From Pedobacter glucosidilyticus DSM 23534 (lineage in GTDB: Bacteria; Bacteroidota; Bacteroidia; Sphingobacteriales; Sphingobacteriaceae): a stretch of 64,000 nt of DNA. Shown one piece after another: positions 1-8,052 of this stretch. Made by a program: the position numbers and the translations under genes. Each line of letters starts with the position of its first letter. Positions within the stretch are counted from its first letter, which is position 1. The notes below the pieces were generated by a model. That model saw only the letters and a program-made list of their open reading frames with translations, did not search any database and had not been told where the DNA came from. The stretch is from assembly GCF_000425145.1 (NCBI RefSeq), contig NZ_KE384312.1, forward strand, positions 62,001 to 126,000, given 5' to 3'.

Positions 1-1
1 T

Positions 2-784
2 CATGATAGTAGAAATCCAAGACTTGGAGAAGAAGCAGGTAAAGCTTTTGCCTTAACAGATTTGGTGGATGTTAGAAATAACGTATTCTATAACTGGGGT
101 AATAATAGCATGTATGGCGGCGAAGCCATGAATGTTAACATTGTAAATAATTACTATAAACCCGGACCCGCTACTTCAAAAAACGAGCGCATATTATCTA
201 TAGACAAAAATAAAACTACAGGTACCGAAGTATTTGATATATGGGGTAAATTTTATGTAGATGGTAATTTTGTAGATGGAAGCACAAGAGCAACTAATGA
301 TAACTGGACTTTTGGAGTTTATAATCAATTTCATAACAGTTACGGTACAATTTCAGAAGCAGATAAAGCCAGTATGCGTTTAGCAAGTGCTTTACAAATC
401 AATAATAACGTAACCACTCACTCTGCTTCAACAGCTTATGAGAGAGTTTTAGAATATGCAGGAGCATCATTTAAAAGAGACGCTGTAGATGCCAGAATTG
501 TACTTCATGTTAAGAATAAAACTTTTACTGCACAAGGTTCTAATGGTAGTACCAATGGTATTATAGATACACAAACAGATGTTGGTGCTTGGCCAATACT
601 CAATCAAACTGCTGTTTTAACTGATACCGATGGTGATGGCATGCCTGATGATTGGGAAAAAGCGAAAAAATTAAATCATACCAAAGCCAATGCTAATGGC
701 AGAGATTTAAGTACTGGTTATGATAATATTGAGGTTTACATCAATAGTATTGTTAGCACCATAACAGAAAATCAGATTAAATAA
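2..784 (+). CDS. Pectate lyase PL1, C-terminal part (5' end outside window)
   Basis: This is the C-terminal part of a secreted pectate lyase that cleaves polygalacturonate by beta-elimination. The frame is open from base 2, where the protein reads HDSRNPRLGEEAG, the arginine-rich PL1 segment matching SRSPRFNGARLG in the next gene, so the TTG at 62 is not the true start. Beta-helix turns of the form RNNVFYNWG and IVNNYYKPGP follow, as in the intact neighbour. The C-terminus has a DTDGDGMPDDWE calcium-loop segment typical of Bacteroidota PL1 proteins. The stop TAA directly abuts the ATG of the next PL1 gene, so the two are translationally linked tandem paralogs. Family assignment is firm; exact substrate is inferred from the pectin context. 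Confidence 0.9.
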   Translation, partial: HDSRNPRLGEEAGKAFALTDLVDVRNNVFYNWGNNSMYGGEAMNVNIVNNYYKPGPATSKNERILSIDKNKTTGTEVFDIWGKFYVDGNFVDGSTRATNDNWTFGVYNQFHNSYGTISEADKASMRLASALQINNNVTTHSASTAYERVLEYAGASFKRDAVDARIVLHVKNKTFTAQGSNGSTNGIIDTQTDVGAWPILNQTAVLTDTDGDGMPDDWEKAKKLNHTKANANGRDLSTGYDNIEVYINSIVSTITENQIK

Positions 785-2170
785 ATGGAAAAAATATATA
801 GCCTAATAAGCATCTTTTTTTTATTTACGATGGCTGCTATTGCACAGCCTATAGCTTTTCCTGATGCAGAAGGGTTTGGTAAATATACCACTGGCGGTAG
901 AGGAGGAAAAGTTTATGTAGTAAGCAACTTAGATGATGATGGCGAAGGGAGTTTAAGAGCAGCAGTAACAGCTAAACACCCCAGAATGGTAGTTTTTGCT
1001 ATATCCGGAACTATACATCTAAAATCTCGATTAAATATCAGTAAAAATATAACCATAGCAGGCCAAACCGCACCTGGTGATGGTATTTGTATTGCCGATT
1101 ATCCCGTTAGTTTAGTTGGGGATAATATCATCATCAGATATTTACGCTTTAGATTAGGAGACCGTTACCAAAATAAAGGTAAGGTCCCTGGTTCTGGTAG
1201 CGATGATGCTATGAGTATCTCTAAAAGAAAAAATGTAATAATAGATCATTGTAGTTTTAGTTGGAGTACCGATGAAGTTTTATCAGCCTATGGCGGAGAT
1301 AGCACTACGTTACAATGGAATATTATCTCAGAGCCATTAAACTATTCTTACCATTTTGAAGATGGTGATACCGATTTTGAAAAACATGGTTACGGAGGTA
1401 TTTGGGGTGGTTCAAATTTATCTGCACATCATAATCTTTTTATCCATTGTAACAGCAGATCACCTAGGTTTAACGGTGCTCGTTTAGGTGCAACAGATGA
1501 ATTTGTTGATTTTAGAAATAACGTTATCTACAACTGGGGGCATAATAATATTTACGGAGGCGAGGGAGGTCAATATAATATTGTTAATAATTATTACAAG
1601 TTTGGGCCATCAACCAATAAAAATGTATTATACAGAATTGTTAATCCTTCGGTAGATAAAAATGGTAAACATGGGCAATTTTATGTGGCCGGAAATGTAG
1701 TTTACAAAGCATCAGAAACTACAAAAAATAATCGTAAAGGAGTTCATTTTGATAAAAAAGCTGATAGCTTAAGTAAAGAAAAAGCTATTGTTAAACAGTC
1801 TTTTAAAGTTTTGGATGATGTAAATCAATCCGCAAAGAAAGCTTATAAATTAGTTCTAAAAGGCGTAGGTGCAAGTTATAAAAGAGATACTTTAGATAGC
1901 AGATTGATAAACGATGTTAAGAAACAAAAAGGTAAAATTATCGATGTACAAGGCGGCTTTAAACATGGTACACCGTATGAGCTAAGTAAAATTGCTTGGC
2001 CATTTTTAGCGTCGGGAAATTCAAAAATAGATACAGATAGAGATGGTATGCCTGATGATTGGGAAGTTAGAAATAAACTAAATCCTAAATCGGCTGATGA
2101 CCATCATTTATATACTTTAAATAAAGATTATACCAACTTAGAAGTATATATCAACAGCTTAATAAAGTAA
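785..2170 (+). CDS. Secreted pectate lyase, PL1 family
   Basis: This is a 461-residue pectate lyase with a Sec signal peptide (residues 1-20, cut after AIA). The right-handed beta-helix begins at FPDAEGFG (25-32) and includes IAGQTAPGDG (91-100), a hallmark of Bacteroidota PL1 enzymes. Probable calcium-binding acidic residues lie at 140-141 and 163-164 (STDE). The likely catalytic arginine is in SRSPRFNGAR (R225 or R228). A C-terminal DTDRDGMPDDWE loop lies near residue 416. It should cleave de-esterified homogalacturonan outside the cytoplasm. The gene starts right after the stop of an upstream PL1 and is followed 12 bp later by a CE12 esterase, indicating one operon. There is no T9SS tail, so the protein is probably periplasmic. 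Confidence 0.93.
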   Translation: MEKIYSLISIFFLFTMAAIAQPIAFPDAEGFGKYTTGGRGGKVYVVSNLDDDGEGSLRAAVTAKHPRMVVFAISGTIHLKSRLNISKNITIAGQTAPGDGICIADYPVSLVGDNIIIRYLRFRLGDRYQNKGKVPGSGSDDAMSISKRKNVIIDHCSFSWSTDEVLSAYGGDSTTLQWNIISEPLNYSYHFEDGDTDFEKHGYGGIWGGSNLSAHHNLFIHCNSRSPRFNGARLGATDEFVDFRNNVIYNWGHNNIYGGEGGQYNIVNNYYKFGPSTNKNVLYRIVNPSVDKNGKHGQFYVAGNVVYKASETTKNNRKGVHFDKKADSLSKEKAIVKQSFKVLDDVNQSAKKAYKLVLKGVGASYKRDTLDSRLINDVKKQKGKIIDVQGGFKHGTPYELSKIAWPFLASGNSKIDTDRDGMPDDWEVRNKLNPKSADDHHLYTLNKDYTNLEVYINSLIK

Positions 2171-2182
2171 TTTATACAGCGT

Positions 2183-2938
2183 ATGAAGTTCCTCAAACAG
2201 ATAGGATTTGTTTTTATCATTGCTATTATCTTAGCTTTTAATCAAGCAAAGGATAAAACAACTATTTATTTGATTGGCGATTCTACCATGTCTCAAAAAA
2301 GCAAAAAGGCCTATCCAGAAACTGGCTGGGGAATGCCTTTTACCCATTTTTTTGATTCTACCGTAGTGGTAGAAAATCATGCTCAAAATGGAAGAAGTAC
2401 AAGAACTTTTATAGAAGAGAACAGGTGGCAGCCTATTGTAGAGAAATTAAAAAAAGGAGATTACGTATTTATCCAATTTGGGCATAATGACGAGGTAACA
2501 ACTAAAAAGAGCTATACGACAGAAAAAGATTTTAAGGCCAATCTCTTAAGATTTGTGAAAGAAACCAGATCAAAAAAAGCTATCCCTGTTTTAATTACGC
2601 CGGTTGCCAGAAGAAAATTTAATACTGATGGTAAGATTGTGGATACACATGAAATTTACGCAGCTTTGGTAAAAGAAGTAGCGCAGAAAAATAAAGTTCT
2701 TTTGATAGATTTATCTTCAAGTAGTATGAAACTACTTCAAGATTTTGGAGTAGAAAAATCAGCTTATTTATTTAACCATTTAGCACCTGGCCAAAATCCT
2801 AATTACCCAAATGGTAAAATAGATGACACACATTTTAACGAGTTAGGAGCTCGTTACATGGCGCAGTTGGTATTGGCAGAAATAAAATTGCTAAACTTAG
2901 CTATTAGATCAAAAATCATTAAACCTGAAAAAAAATAG
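2183..2938 (+). CDS. Rhamnogalacturonan acetylesterase, SGNH/CE12
   Basis: This 251-residue exported esterase should remove O-acetyl groups from rhamnogalacturonan or homogalacturonan, exposing the backbone to lyases. It has a hydrophobic signal segment (residues 1-20). All SGNH blocks are visible: GDST with nucleophile Ser34, NGRST with Gly70, FGHND with Asn102, and DDTH near the C-terminus with Asp214 and His217. Length and order match the CE12 (RhgT/YesT-like) family. It lies 12 bp after the PL1 gene and only 2 bp before a paralogous CE12 gene, as expected for a pectin operon. Family call is firm; acetyl-ester specificity comes from knowledge of the family. Confidence 0.93.
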   Translation: MKFLKQIGFVFIIAIILAFNQAKDKTTIYLIGDSTMSQKSKKAYPETGWGMPFTHFFDSTVVVENHAQNGRSTRTFIEENRWQPIVEKLKKGDYVFIQFGHNDEVTTKKSYTTEKDFKANLLRFVKETRSKKAIPVLITPVARRKFNTDGKIVDTHEIYAALVKEVAQKNKVLLIDLSSSSMKLLQDFGVEKSAYLFNHLAPGQNPNYPNGKIDDTHFNELGARYMAQLVLAEIKLLNLAIRSKIIKPEKK

Positions 2939-2940
2939 CC

Positions 2941-3681
2941 ATGATAAGAATCTATATTTTAGCTATTGCTTTCATCCTGAGTTCATTTAAAATTGTTGAA
3001 AATAAGCCTTTAACAATCTGGTTAATTGGAGATTCTACTATGGCAGAAAAACCTACAAATAAATTTCCTGAACATGGCTGGGGGATGCCTTTTGCCAACT
3101 ATTTTAACCATGCTGTACAAGTAAAAAATAAAGCTAAAAACGGTAGAAGTACCAGAACATTTTTGCAAGAAAATCTTTGGCAACCCATTGTAGATTCTTT
3201 ACAAGAAGGAGATTATGTTTTTATACAATTTGGACATAATGATGAAAGTCAGAAACATGCTGATAGATATACTTCTCCGGAAGATTATAGAATTAATCTA
3301 TTAAAGTTTATTAACGAAACAAGGTCTAAAAAAGCAAATCCAATTTTGGTAACTCCTGTTTCTAGAAGATATTTTGATAAAGAAGGAAAAATAAAACAAA
3401 CACATTTACCTTATTCTGAAGTAGTAAGAGCATTAGCAAAAGAGCAGCAAGTTAATATGATTGATTTAGATGAGATGAGTAGAGATTTATATCAGCAATT
3501 TGGTGATGAAGGGTCTAAATTATTATTTCTTGATTTTCCGGCAGGACAACATCCAAACTACCCAGAAGGGGCTAAAGATGGGACGCATTTTAATGACTAT
3601 GGCGCCAGAAGAATTGCAGAATTGGTGCTGCAAGAGATAAAAAAACAGCAAATTGGTTTAACAACATATATTGTAAAATAA
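2941..3681 (+). CDS. Rhamnogalacturonan acetylesterase, SGNH/CE12 (second copy)
   Basis: This is a second CE12-type esterase of 246 residues, a paralog of the preceding gene. SGNH residues are Ser32 in GDST, Gly68 in NGRST, Asn100 in FGHND and Asp213/His216 in KDGTH. A hydrophobic N-terminus (residues 1-16) suggests export. The stop TAA overlaps the ATG of the following pectin methylesterase by one base (TAATG), implying coupled translation. Two consecutive CE12 genes may divide work between acetylation positions or between rhamnogalacturonan and homogalacturonan, but the sequence alone does not show which. Confidence 0.92.
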   Translation: MIRIYILAIAFILSSFKIVENKPLTIWLIGDSTMAEKPTNKFPEHGWGMPFANYFNHAVQVKNKAKNGRSTRTFLQENLWQPIVDSLQEGDYVFIQFGHNDESQKHADRYTSPEDYRINLLKFINETRSKKANPILVTPVSRRYFDKEGKIKQTHLPYSEVVRALAKEQQVNMIDLDEMSRDLYQQFGDEGSKLLFLDFPAGQHPNYPEGAKDGTHFNDYGARRIAELVLQEIKKQQIGLTTYIVK

Positions 3682-4643
3682 TGCGTAATTTTTTAAAGTA
3701 TCTTTTCTTTTCGATGATGTTTATATCTCAAATACATCTAGCTAAAGCTAAAGATTACCATTTTATTGTTGATGCAAAAGGTAAAGGAGATTTTAAAACC
3801 GTACAAGAGGCTATAAACGCAGTTCCTGATTTCAGAAAGCAAACAACCATTATTTATATTAAAAATGGTGTTTACAAAGAAAAATTAATTTTACCGGGCT
3901 CAAAAAAAATGGTAAAATTTATAGGTGAAAGTAAAGAAAAAACGATTTTAACTTTTGATGATTTTGCCGCTAAGCTTAATAAGTTTGGTGAGCCTATAGG
4001 TACATCAGGATCTTCTTCTTTTTATATTTACGGAGATGACTTTAGTGCCGAAAACATCACGTTTCAAAATTCATCTGGTCCGGTTGGGCAAGCAGTAGCT
4101 GTACAAGTTATAGGTGACCGTATACATTTCAAAAATTGCAGATTTCTAGGCTATCAGGATACACTTTATACCTACGGATATGGCAGCAGGCAATACTATG
4201 AAAACTGTTATATAGAGGGTACAACCGATTTTATTTTTGGTGCTGCAACAGCTTTATTTAAATCTTGCGAGATTTACAGTAAAAAAGGAGGTTCGTTTGT
4301 TACAGCAGCATCAACTCCGGATAGTATTAAGTTCGGCTATGTGTTTATAAATTGTAAACTCACCGGCGATGCGCCAGAAAAATCTGTTTATTTAGGTAGG
4401 CCATGGCGTCCTTACGCTAAAACCGTTTTTATTCATTGCGATTTAGGCAAGCATATCAAACCAGAAGGTTGGGATTTTTGGGGAAAAGAAAGTAATAAAC
4501 TTACAGCATTTTATGCCGAGTATCAAAACAAAGGCGAAGGTTTTAAACCAGAGCAGCGTGTGAATTGGTCTTTACAATTGACAGAAAATCAGATAGATAG
4601 TTATAGTGTGAATTTAATTTTACGAGATTGGATGCCTAAATAA
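3681..4643 (+). CDS. Pectin methylesterase, CE8
   Basis: This 320-residue secreted pectinesterase de-methylates homogalacturonan so that calcium-dependent lyases (PL1, PL9) can act. The signal peptide ends near AKA (residue 23). CE8 signatures are complete: the helix opens with VDAKGKGDFKTVQEAIN (30-46), GYQDT carries Asp160 (acid/base), DFIFG carries nucleophile Asp183, and YLGRPW carries Arg240 and Trp242. Length fits a single catalytic domain without a T9SS tail. It is the last gene of the first operon; its start overlaps the preceding CE12 stop and a strong terminator hairpin follows about 45 bp downstream. Confidence 0.95.
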   Translation: MRNFLKYLFFSMMFISQIHLAKAKDYHFIVDAKGKGDFKTVQEAINAVPDFRKQTTIIYIKNGVYKEKLILPGSKKMVKFIGESKEKTILTFDDFAAKLNKFGEPIGTSGSSSFYIYGDDFSAENITFQNSSGPVGQAVAVQVIGDRIHFKNCRFLGYQDTLYTYGYGSRQYYENCYIEGTTDFIFGAATALFKSCEIYSKKGGSFVTAASTPDSIKFGYVFINCKLTGDAPEKSVYLGRPWRPYAKTVFIHCDLGKHIKPEGWDFWGKESNKLTAFYAEYQNKGEGFKPEQRVNWSLQLTENQIDSYSVNLILRDWMPK

Positions 4644-4688
4644 TGTAAGATAAACTTGTTCAAGACAAGTGGTTTTTGAATGTTAGCT

Positions 4689-4724
4689 AAGACGATAGGC
4701 CTGAGAATCTATCGTCTTTTTTTA
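4689..4724 (+). terminator. Rho-independent terminator after CE8 gene
   Basis: A perfect 10-bp stem, AAGACGATAG (4689-4698) pairing with CTATCGTCTT (4709-4718), encloses a 10-base loop and runs into a T tract. It closes the PL1-PL1-CE12-CE12-CE8 operon. Confidence 0.88.
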
Positions 4725-4743
4725 TTTTCTTTTTACTACATCG

Positions 4744-4813
4744 TTCCCGGCAACGATTGCACAGATTTATTTGTCTAAATGCCTGTTTTTCAATAAAAAA
4801 CTTAGTAGAATTG
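4744..4813 (+). promoter_or_regulatory. Promoter with upstream CCGG(C/T)A(A/T)CGATTGCA element, copy 1
   Basis: The element TTCCCGGCAACGATTGCACA (4744-4763) lies 52 bp (counted from its central CG) upstream of a Bacteroidota-type -7 box TAGAATTG (4806-4813). Two other operons in the window have the same element at the same distance. The -33 region is poor, which fits activator-dependent transcription. It serves the T9SS protein starting at 4930. The rest of the 286-bp gap holds a small palindrome GCTCTAAGAGC (4873-4883) and two copies of TAACCAATTAA (4816-4826 and 4899-4909). Confidence 0.6.
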
Positions 4814-4929
4814 AATAACCAATTAAATAAATCTAAACTTAAAATCATTTTAGTAAAGCCAATTTACATGATGCTCTAAGAGCTTAGATTTTTAAGATTA
4901 ACCAATTAATAAATTTTAATTTCTAGATT

Positions 4930-6159
4930 ATGATTAAAAAATTACTTTATTCTTTTGTCGTAGTTGTTTTATTTACGGCTAAGGTTTTCTCTCAATCACC
5001 TGCATCAGCTGTATGGCAGCCAGCTAGTGGCAGTAATATTCCAGGTAATGTAGTTACTACAGGTGATATACAAGCTAATGAGCAAGCGGGCACAATGGAA
5101 GCTTTTACTTATTCTACCTCAGTGACAGCTGTAAATGATGCTACTGGCTGGCAAAGGACAAGGTCATCTGCAACAGCACCAGGATTACCTTTTGGTAATG
5201 TTTATGATCCAAATTTTTATCTAGAATATCGAGTTAAGCCTGCAACAGGCAAGTATCTTAGAGTAACAGATTTAAGTTTATCAGTATTAGGTGGAGGTAC
5301 CGGGAATTGCCGTGTTTTAGTTAAGTATTCAAAAGATGGTACTAACTTCTCAAATATGCCTGTTTCTGGTTCATATTTCTTGGTTGAGGGTACTGCGGTA
5401 TCTTACGCTGCCACAGAAACAGAGCCTGTTGTTCTTATTAATACAGGTGGTACAGCATTGCCAGAAAGTAAGCGTAGATTGTCTTTTACTGGGATCAATA
5501 TCAATTTAGACTTAGATGAAACTTTCTATGTAAGATTATATCCTTATTTAACGGATTTAACTGCCGGGTCTACAAGATATTTAATGAGTAGACAAATGGT
5601 TATTTCAGCATTATCAAGTACTACTACTCTACCTTTAGACTTCCTTTCTTTCTCTGCTAAACCATCAACTTTTGGAAGTGTTGATTTAGATTGGAAAACA
5701 ACCAATGAGGTAAATACCAAAAATTTCGAAGTTCAAAGCAGAACAGCTAACTCGGAATTTAAAACCATAGGTTTTGTGGATAGTAAAAACACTGCTGGAG
5801 TTCATAATTATTCTTTTACAGATAGCAAGCCTCTAGCATCTACTGTGTATTACAGAATAAAGCAAGTAGATAAGGATGGCGAATTTGATTATAGTGATGT
5901 TAAATCGGTTAATCTTAAACAAGATATTTCATTAGCAGTATATCCTAACCCTGTAAGTGATGTATTAAGTGTTAAACACCCAACTTCTGTAAATCGTGTA
6001 ACTATAATCAATTTAGAGGGTAAAAAATTGTTAGAAAAAACAGTTGCTAATGATACTATTTCTACGGATATAAATGTGGCAAGTTTACAAGTTGGTACTT
6101 ATATCGTTGTAGTAGATACTAATGGAGAACAATCTTCGACAAAGTTTATTAAAAAATAG
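4930..6159 (+). CDS. Secreted protein with T9SS sorting domain; shares N-terminal module with the large CE8
   Basis: This 409-residue protein has a Sec signal peptide (cut after VFSQ, near residue 22) and a type A T9SS C-terminal domain (about 330-409, with VYPNPVSD and a final KFIKK), so it is exported across the outer membrane. Residues about 22-230 resemble the N-terminus of the multi-domain CE8 protein encoded from 8053: both have TGWQR, a Y(L/V)EY strand, a LGGGT turn and a ST(T/G)RY segment near the end. A fibronectin-like linker (LDWKTTNEVNTKNFEV) precedes the sorting domain. No catalytic motif is recognisable. I infer a carbohydrate-binding or accessory role in pectin breakdown; its function is not known to me. 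Confidence 0.8.
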   Translation: MIKKLLYSFVVVVLFTAKVFSQSPASAVWQPASGSNIPGNVVTTGDIQANEQAGTMEAFTYSTSVTAVNDATGWQRTRSSATAPGLPFGNVYDPNFYLEYRVKPATGKYLRVTDLSLSVLGGGTGNCRVLVKYSKDGTNFSNMPVSGSYFLVEGTAVSYAATETEPVVLINTGGTALPESKRRLSFTGININLDLDETFYVRLYPYLTDLTAGSTRYLMSRQMVISALSSTTTLPLDFLSFSAKPSTFGSVDLDWKTTNEVNTKNFEVQSRTANSEFKTIGFVDSKNTAGVHNYSFTDSKPLASTVYYRIKQVDKDGEFDYSDVKSVNLKQDISLAVYPNPVSDVLSVKHPTSVNRVTIINLEGKKLLEKTVANDTISTDINVASLQVGTYIVVVDTNGEQSSTKFIKK

Positions 6160-6179
6160 CCTATTACTTCTTAACTAAG

Positions 6180-6214
6180 AAGGCATGTTTCTTATCTGAT
6201 GCATGCCTTTATTT
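6180..6214 (+). terminator. Terminator-like hairpin between T9SS genes
   Basis: AAGGCATG (6180-6187) pairs with CATGCCTT (6202-6209) across a 14-base loop, followed by TATTT. The T tract is weak, so partial attenuation between the two T9SS genes is as likely as full termination. Confidence 0.5.
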
Positions 6215-6233
6215 AGTCCGTTATTTCTTTCAA

Positions 6234-7973
6234 ATGGAAAAGTTTTACTTGTTCATATTGGTTGTTTTTTGCCTGAATGTTAAGGATTTATATGCCGCTC
6301 AATATACGGTTGGTACTGTTACAGAACTTAGAAGTGCTATTTCTGCTGTCCAAGCTGGCGATGTGATTTTATTAAACGGAGGGACTTATACGTTCACGAC
6401 AAGGTTAGAAATTAAAAATAAAAGTGGCAATGTTACACAAAAAATTACGCTTATGGCTAATCCAAGTAGTGTAACCAGACCAAAATTTGATTTCTCTGCC
6501 ATGCCAGAAAATAGTAGTAATGTTGGCGTATTGGTAGAAAATTCAAATTATTGGCACATCAAAGGAATAGATATTTTTAAAGCTGGAGATAACGGCCTAC
6601 AAATAAAGTCGTCAAATAATAATATCATAGAGTTTTGTACTTTTTCAGAATGTGCTGATTCTGGTTTACAGATTGATAATGGTTCGGCATCCAATCTCAT
6701 TCTAAATTGCGATTCTTTCTTTAATGCCGATTCTAGCCTAGAAAATGCAGACGGATTTGCTTGCAAACTAACCGCTGGTACGGGTAATATTTTTAGAGGA
6801 TGCAGGGCATGGCAAAATTTAGATGATGGCTGGGATGGTTACTTGAGAGGGGCAGATAATATCAGTACTACTTATGAAAATTGCTGGGCTTTTGATAATG
6901 GAAAACTAAAATCCGGAGCTGTTAGCGGAGGCGATGGTAACGGTTTTAAAACCGGTGGTAGTGATCTTAAAGATTTAAAGCACAACGCAGTTTTAAAAAA
7001 TTGTTTGGCTGTTGGTAATATTAGTAAAGGCTTTGATCATAACAGTAACAGAGGCGAAGTAACCTTATTTAATTGTGCTGCTACAGGTAATGCTAGTAAT
7101 ATGGGCTTTAGTAATACCAATCCTTTAAGTAAACTTACTATCAAAAATAGTTTAGTATTAGGTAGTACAGGTTCTGTAAATGCTACTGTATTAGATGTTA
7201 CCAATAACAGTTGGAATAGCAGCCCGGCAGTAAGCGTAACAGCGGCAGATTTTGCAAGTGTAGATGCAGCAGATTTAAAATTACCAAGAAAGTCAGATGG
7301 CAGTTTACCTGATATTAATTTCTTTAAACTGCTTGCAAATAGTGATTTAGTAGACAGAGGTATAGACGTGGGTTTAACTTTTTCAGGTTCTGCACCAGAT
7401 ATTGGAGCTTTTGAATATGTTGCACCTCTTCCTTTAGATTTATTGAAGTTTGAAGCACAAAGAATGATTAATCAATCAACTGTGAAATTAACATGGTTAA
7501 CTACGAATGAGGTAAATACAAAAGATTTTGAAGTTCTTAGAAGAGGCGATGATACTCCTTTTGTTAAAATTCATACCCAAACAGCAAAAAATACTTCAGG
7601 TATCCATTATTATGAGTTTATAGATAAAAATCCACCGTTAGGAAAAGCGTACTATCAGCTTAAGCAAAATGATAAAGATGGAAAGTTTACTTTAAGTGAT
7701 GTGGTTTTTGTGGCAGGATTTACATCTGCTAACATCTTTTCAATATATCCGAATCCAGTACAAGAGATAATGAATATAAAAAGTCTTGAGGAGCTAAGAG
7801 GAGTCAAAATTATATTTGAAAATCTGCTTGGGCAAAAAATATTTGAGGATACTTTAAACTTTGTAGTTGGAGAAAACCCAATAAATATTCAATACCTACC
7901 ACAGAGTATTTATACAATGTATGTCGTAAAAAATCATGATGTGCTACTGGTAAAAAAAGTAGTAAAAAAATAA
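6234..7973 (+). CDS. Pectate lyase PL9 with T9SS sorting tail
   Basis: This 579-residue secreted enzyme has a signal peptide (about 1-22), a PL9 beta-helix domain (about 23-395), a short linker and a T9SS type A tail (about 500-579, with IYPNPVQE). PL9 features by comparison with Pel9A are ENADGF with Asp173, LDDGWD with Asp197, Asp198 and Asp201 (calcium site), and GNGFKTGG with Lys239 at the position of the Pel9A catalytic base Lys273. It should cleave polygalacturonate endolytically at the cell surface or outside the cell. A shorter paralog lacking the T9SS tail is encoded from 13580, suggesting one surface and one periplasmic version of the same activity. Confidence 0.92.
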   Translation: MEKFYLFILVVFCLNVKDLYAAQYTVGTVTELRSAISAVQAGDVILLNGGTYTFTTRLEIKNKSGNVTQKITLMANPSSVTRPKFDFSAMPENSSNVGVLVENSNYWHIKGIDIFKAGDNGLQIKSSNNNIIEFCTFSECADSGLQIDNGSASNLILNCDSFFNADSSLENADGFACKLTAGTGNIFRGCRAWQNLDDGWDGYLRGADNISTTYENCWAFDNGKLKSGAVSGGDGNGFKTGGSDLKDLKHNAVLKNCLAVGNISKGFDHNSNRGEVTLFNCAATGNASNMGFSNTNPLSKLTIKNSLVLGSTGSVNATVLDVTNNSWNSSPAVSVTAADFASVDAADLKLPRKSDGSLPDINFFKLLANSDLVDRGIDVGLTFSGSAPDIGAFEYVAPLPLDLLKFEAQRMINQSTVKLTWLTTNEVNTKDFEVLRRGDDTPFVKIHTQTAKNTSGIHYYEFIDKNPPLGKAYYQLKQNDKDGKFTLSDVVFVAGFTSANIFSIYPNPVQEIMNIKSLEELRGVKIIFENLLGQKIFEDTLNFVVGENPINIQYLPQSIYTMYVVKNHDVLLVKKVVKK

Positions 7974-8052
7974 CAATCAAGCTTGATTTCATGACTCGCT
8001 CTATTACTAGCGGACAAGATAATCAGGAGCAAAATCAATTAAACCTAATTTT

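Noticed and set aside
62-784. Complete small gene starting at TTG 62
   Set aside because: The frame is open to base 2 and the extra residues continue the PL1 protein, so it is the tail of a gene cut by the window edge.
7975-7988. Terminator at the perfect palindrome AATCAAGCTTGATT after the PL9 gene
   Set aside because: There is no loop and no T tract; it may be chance or a weak binding site.
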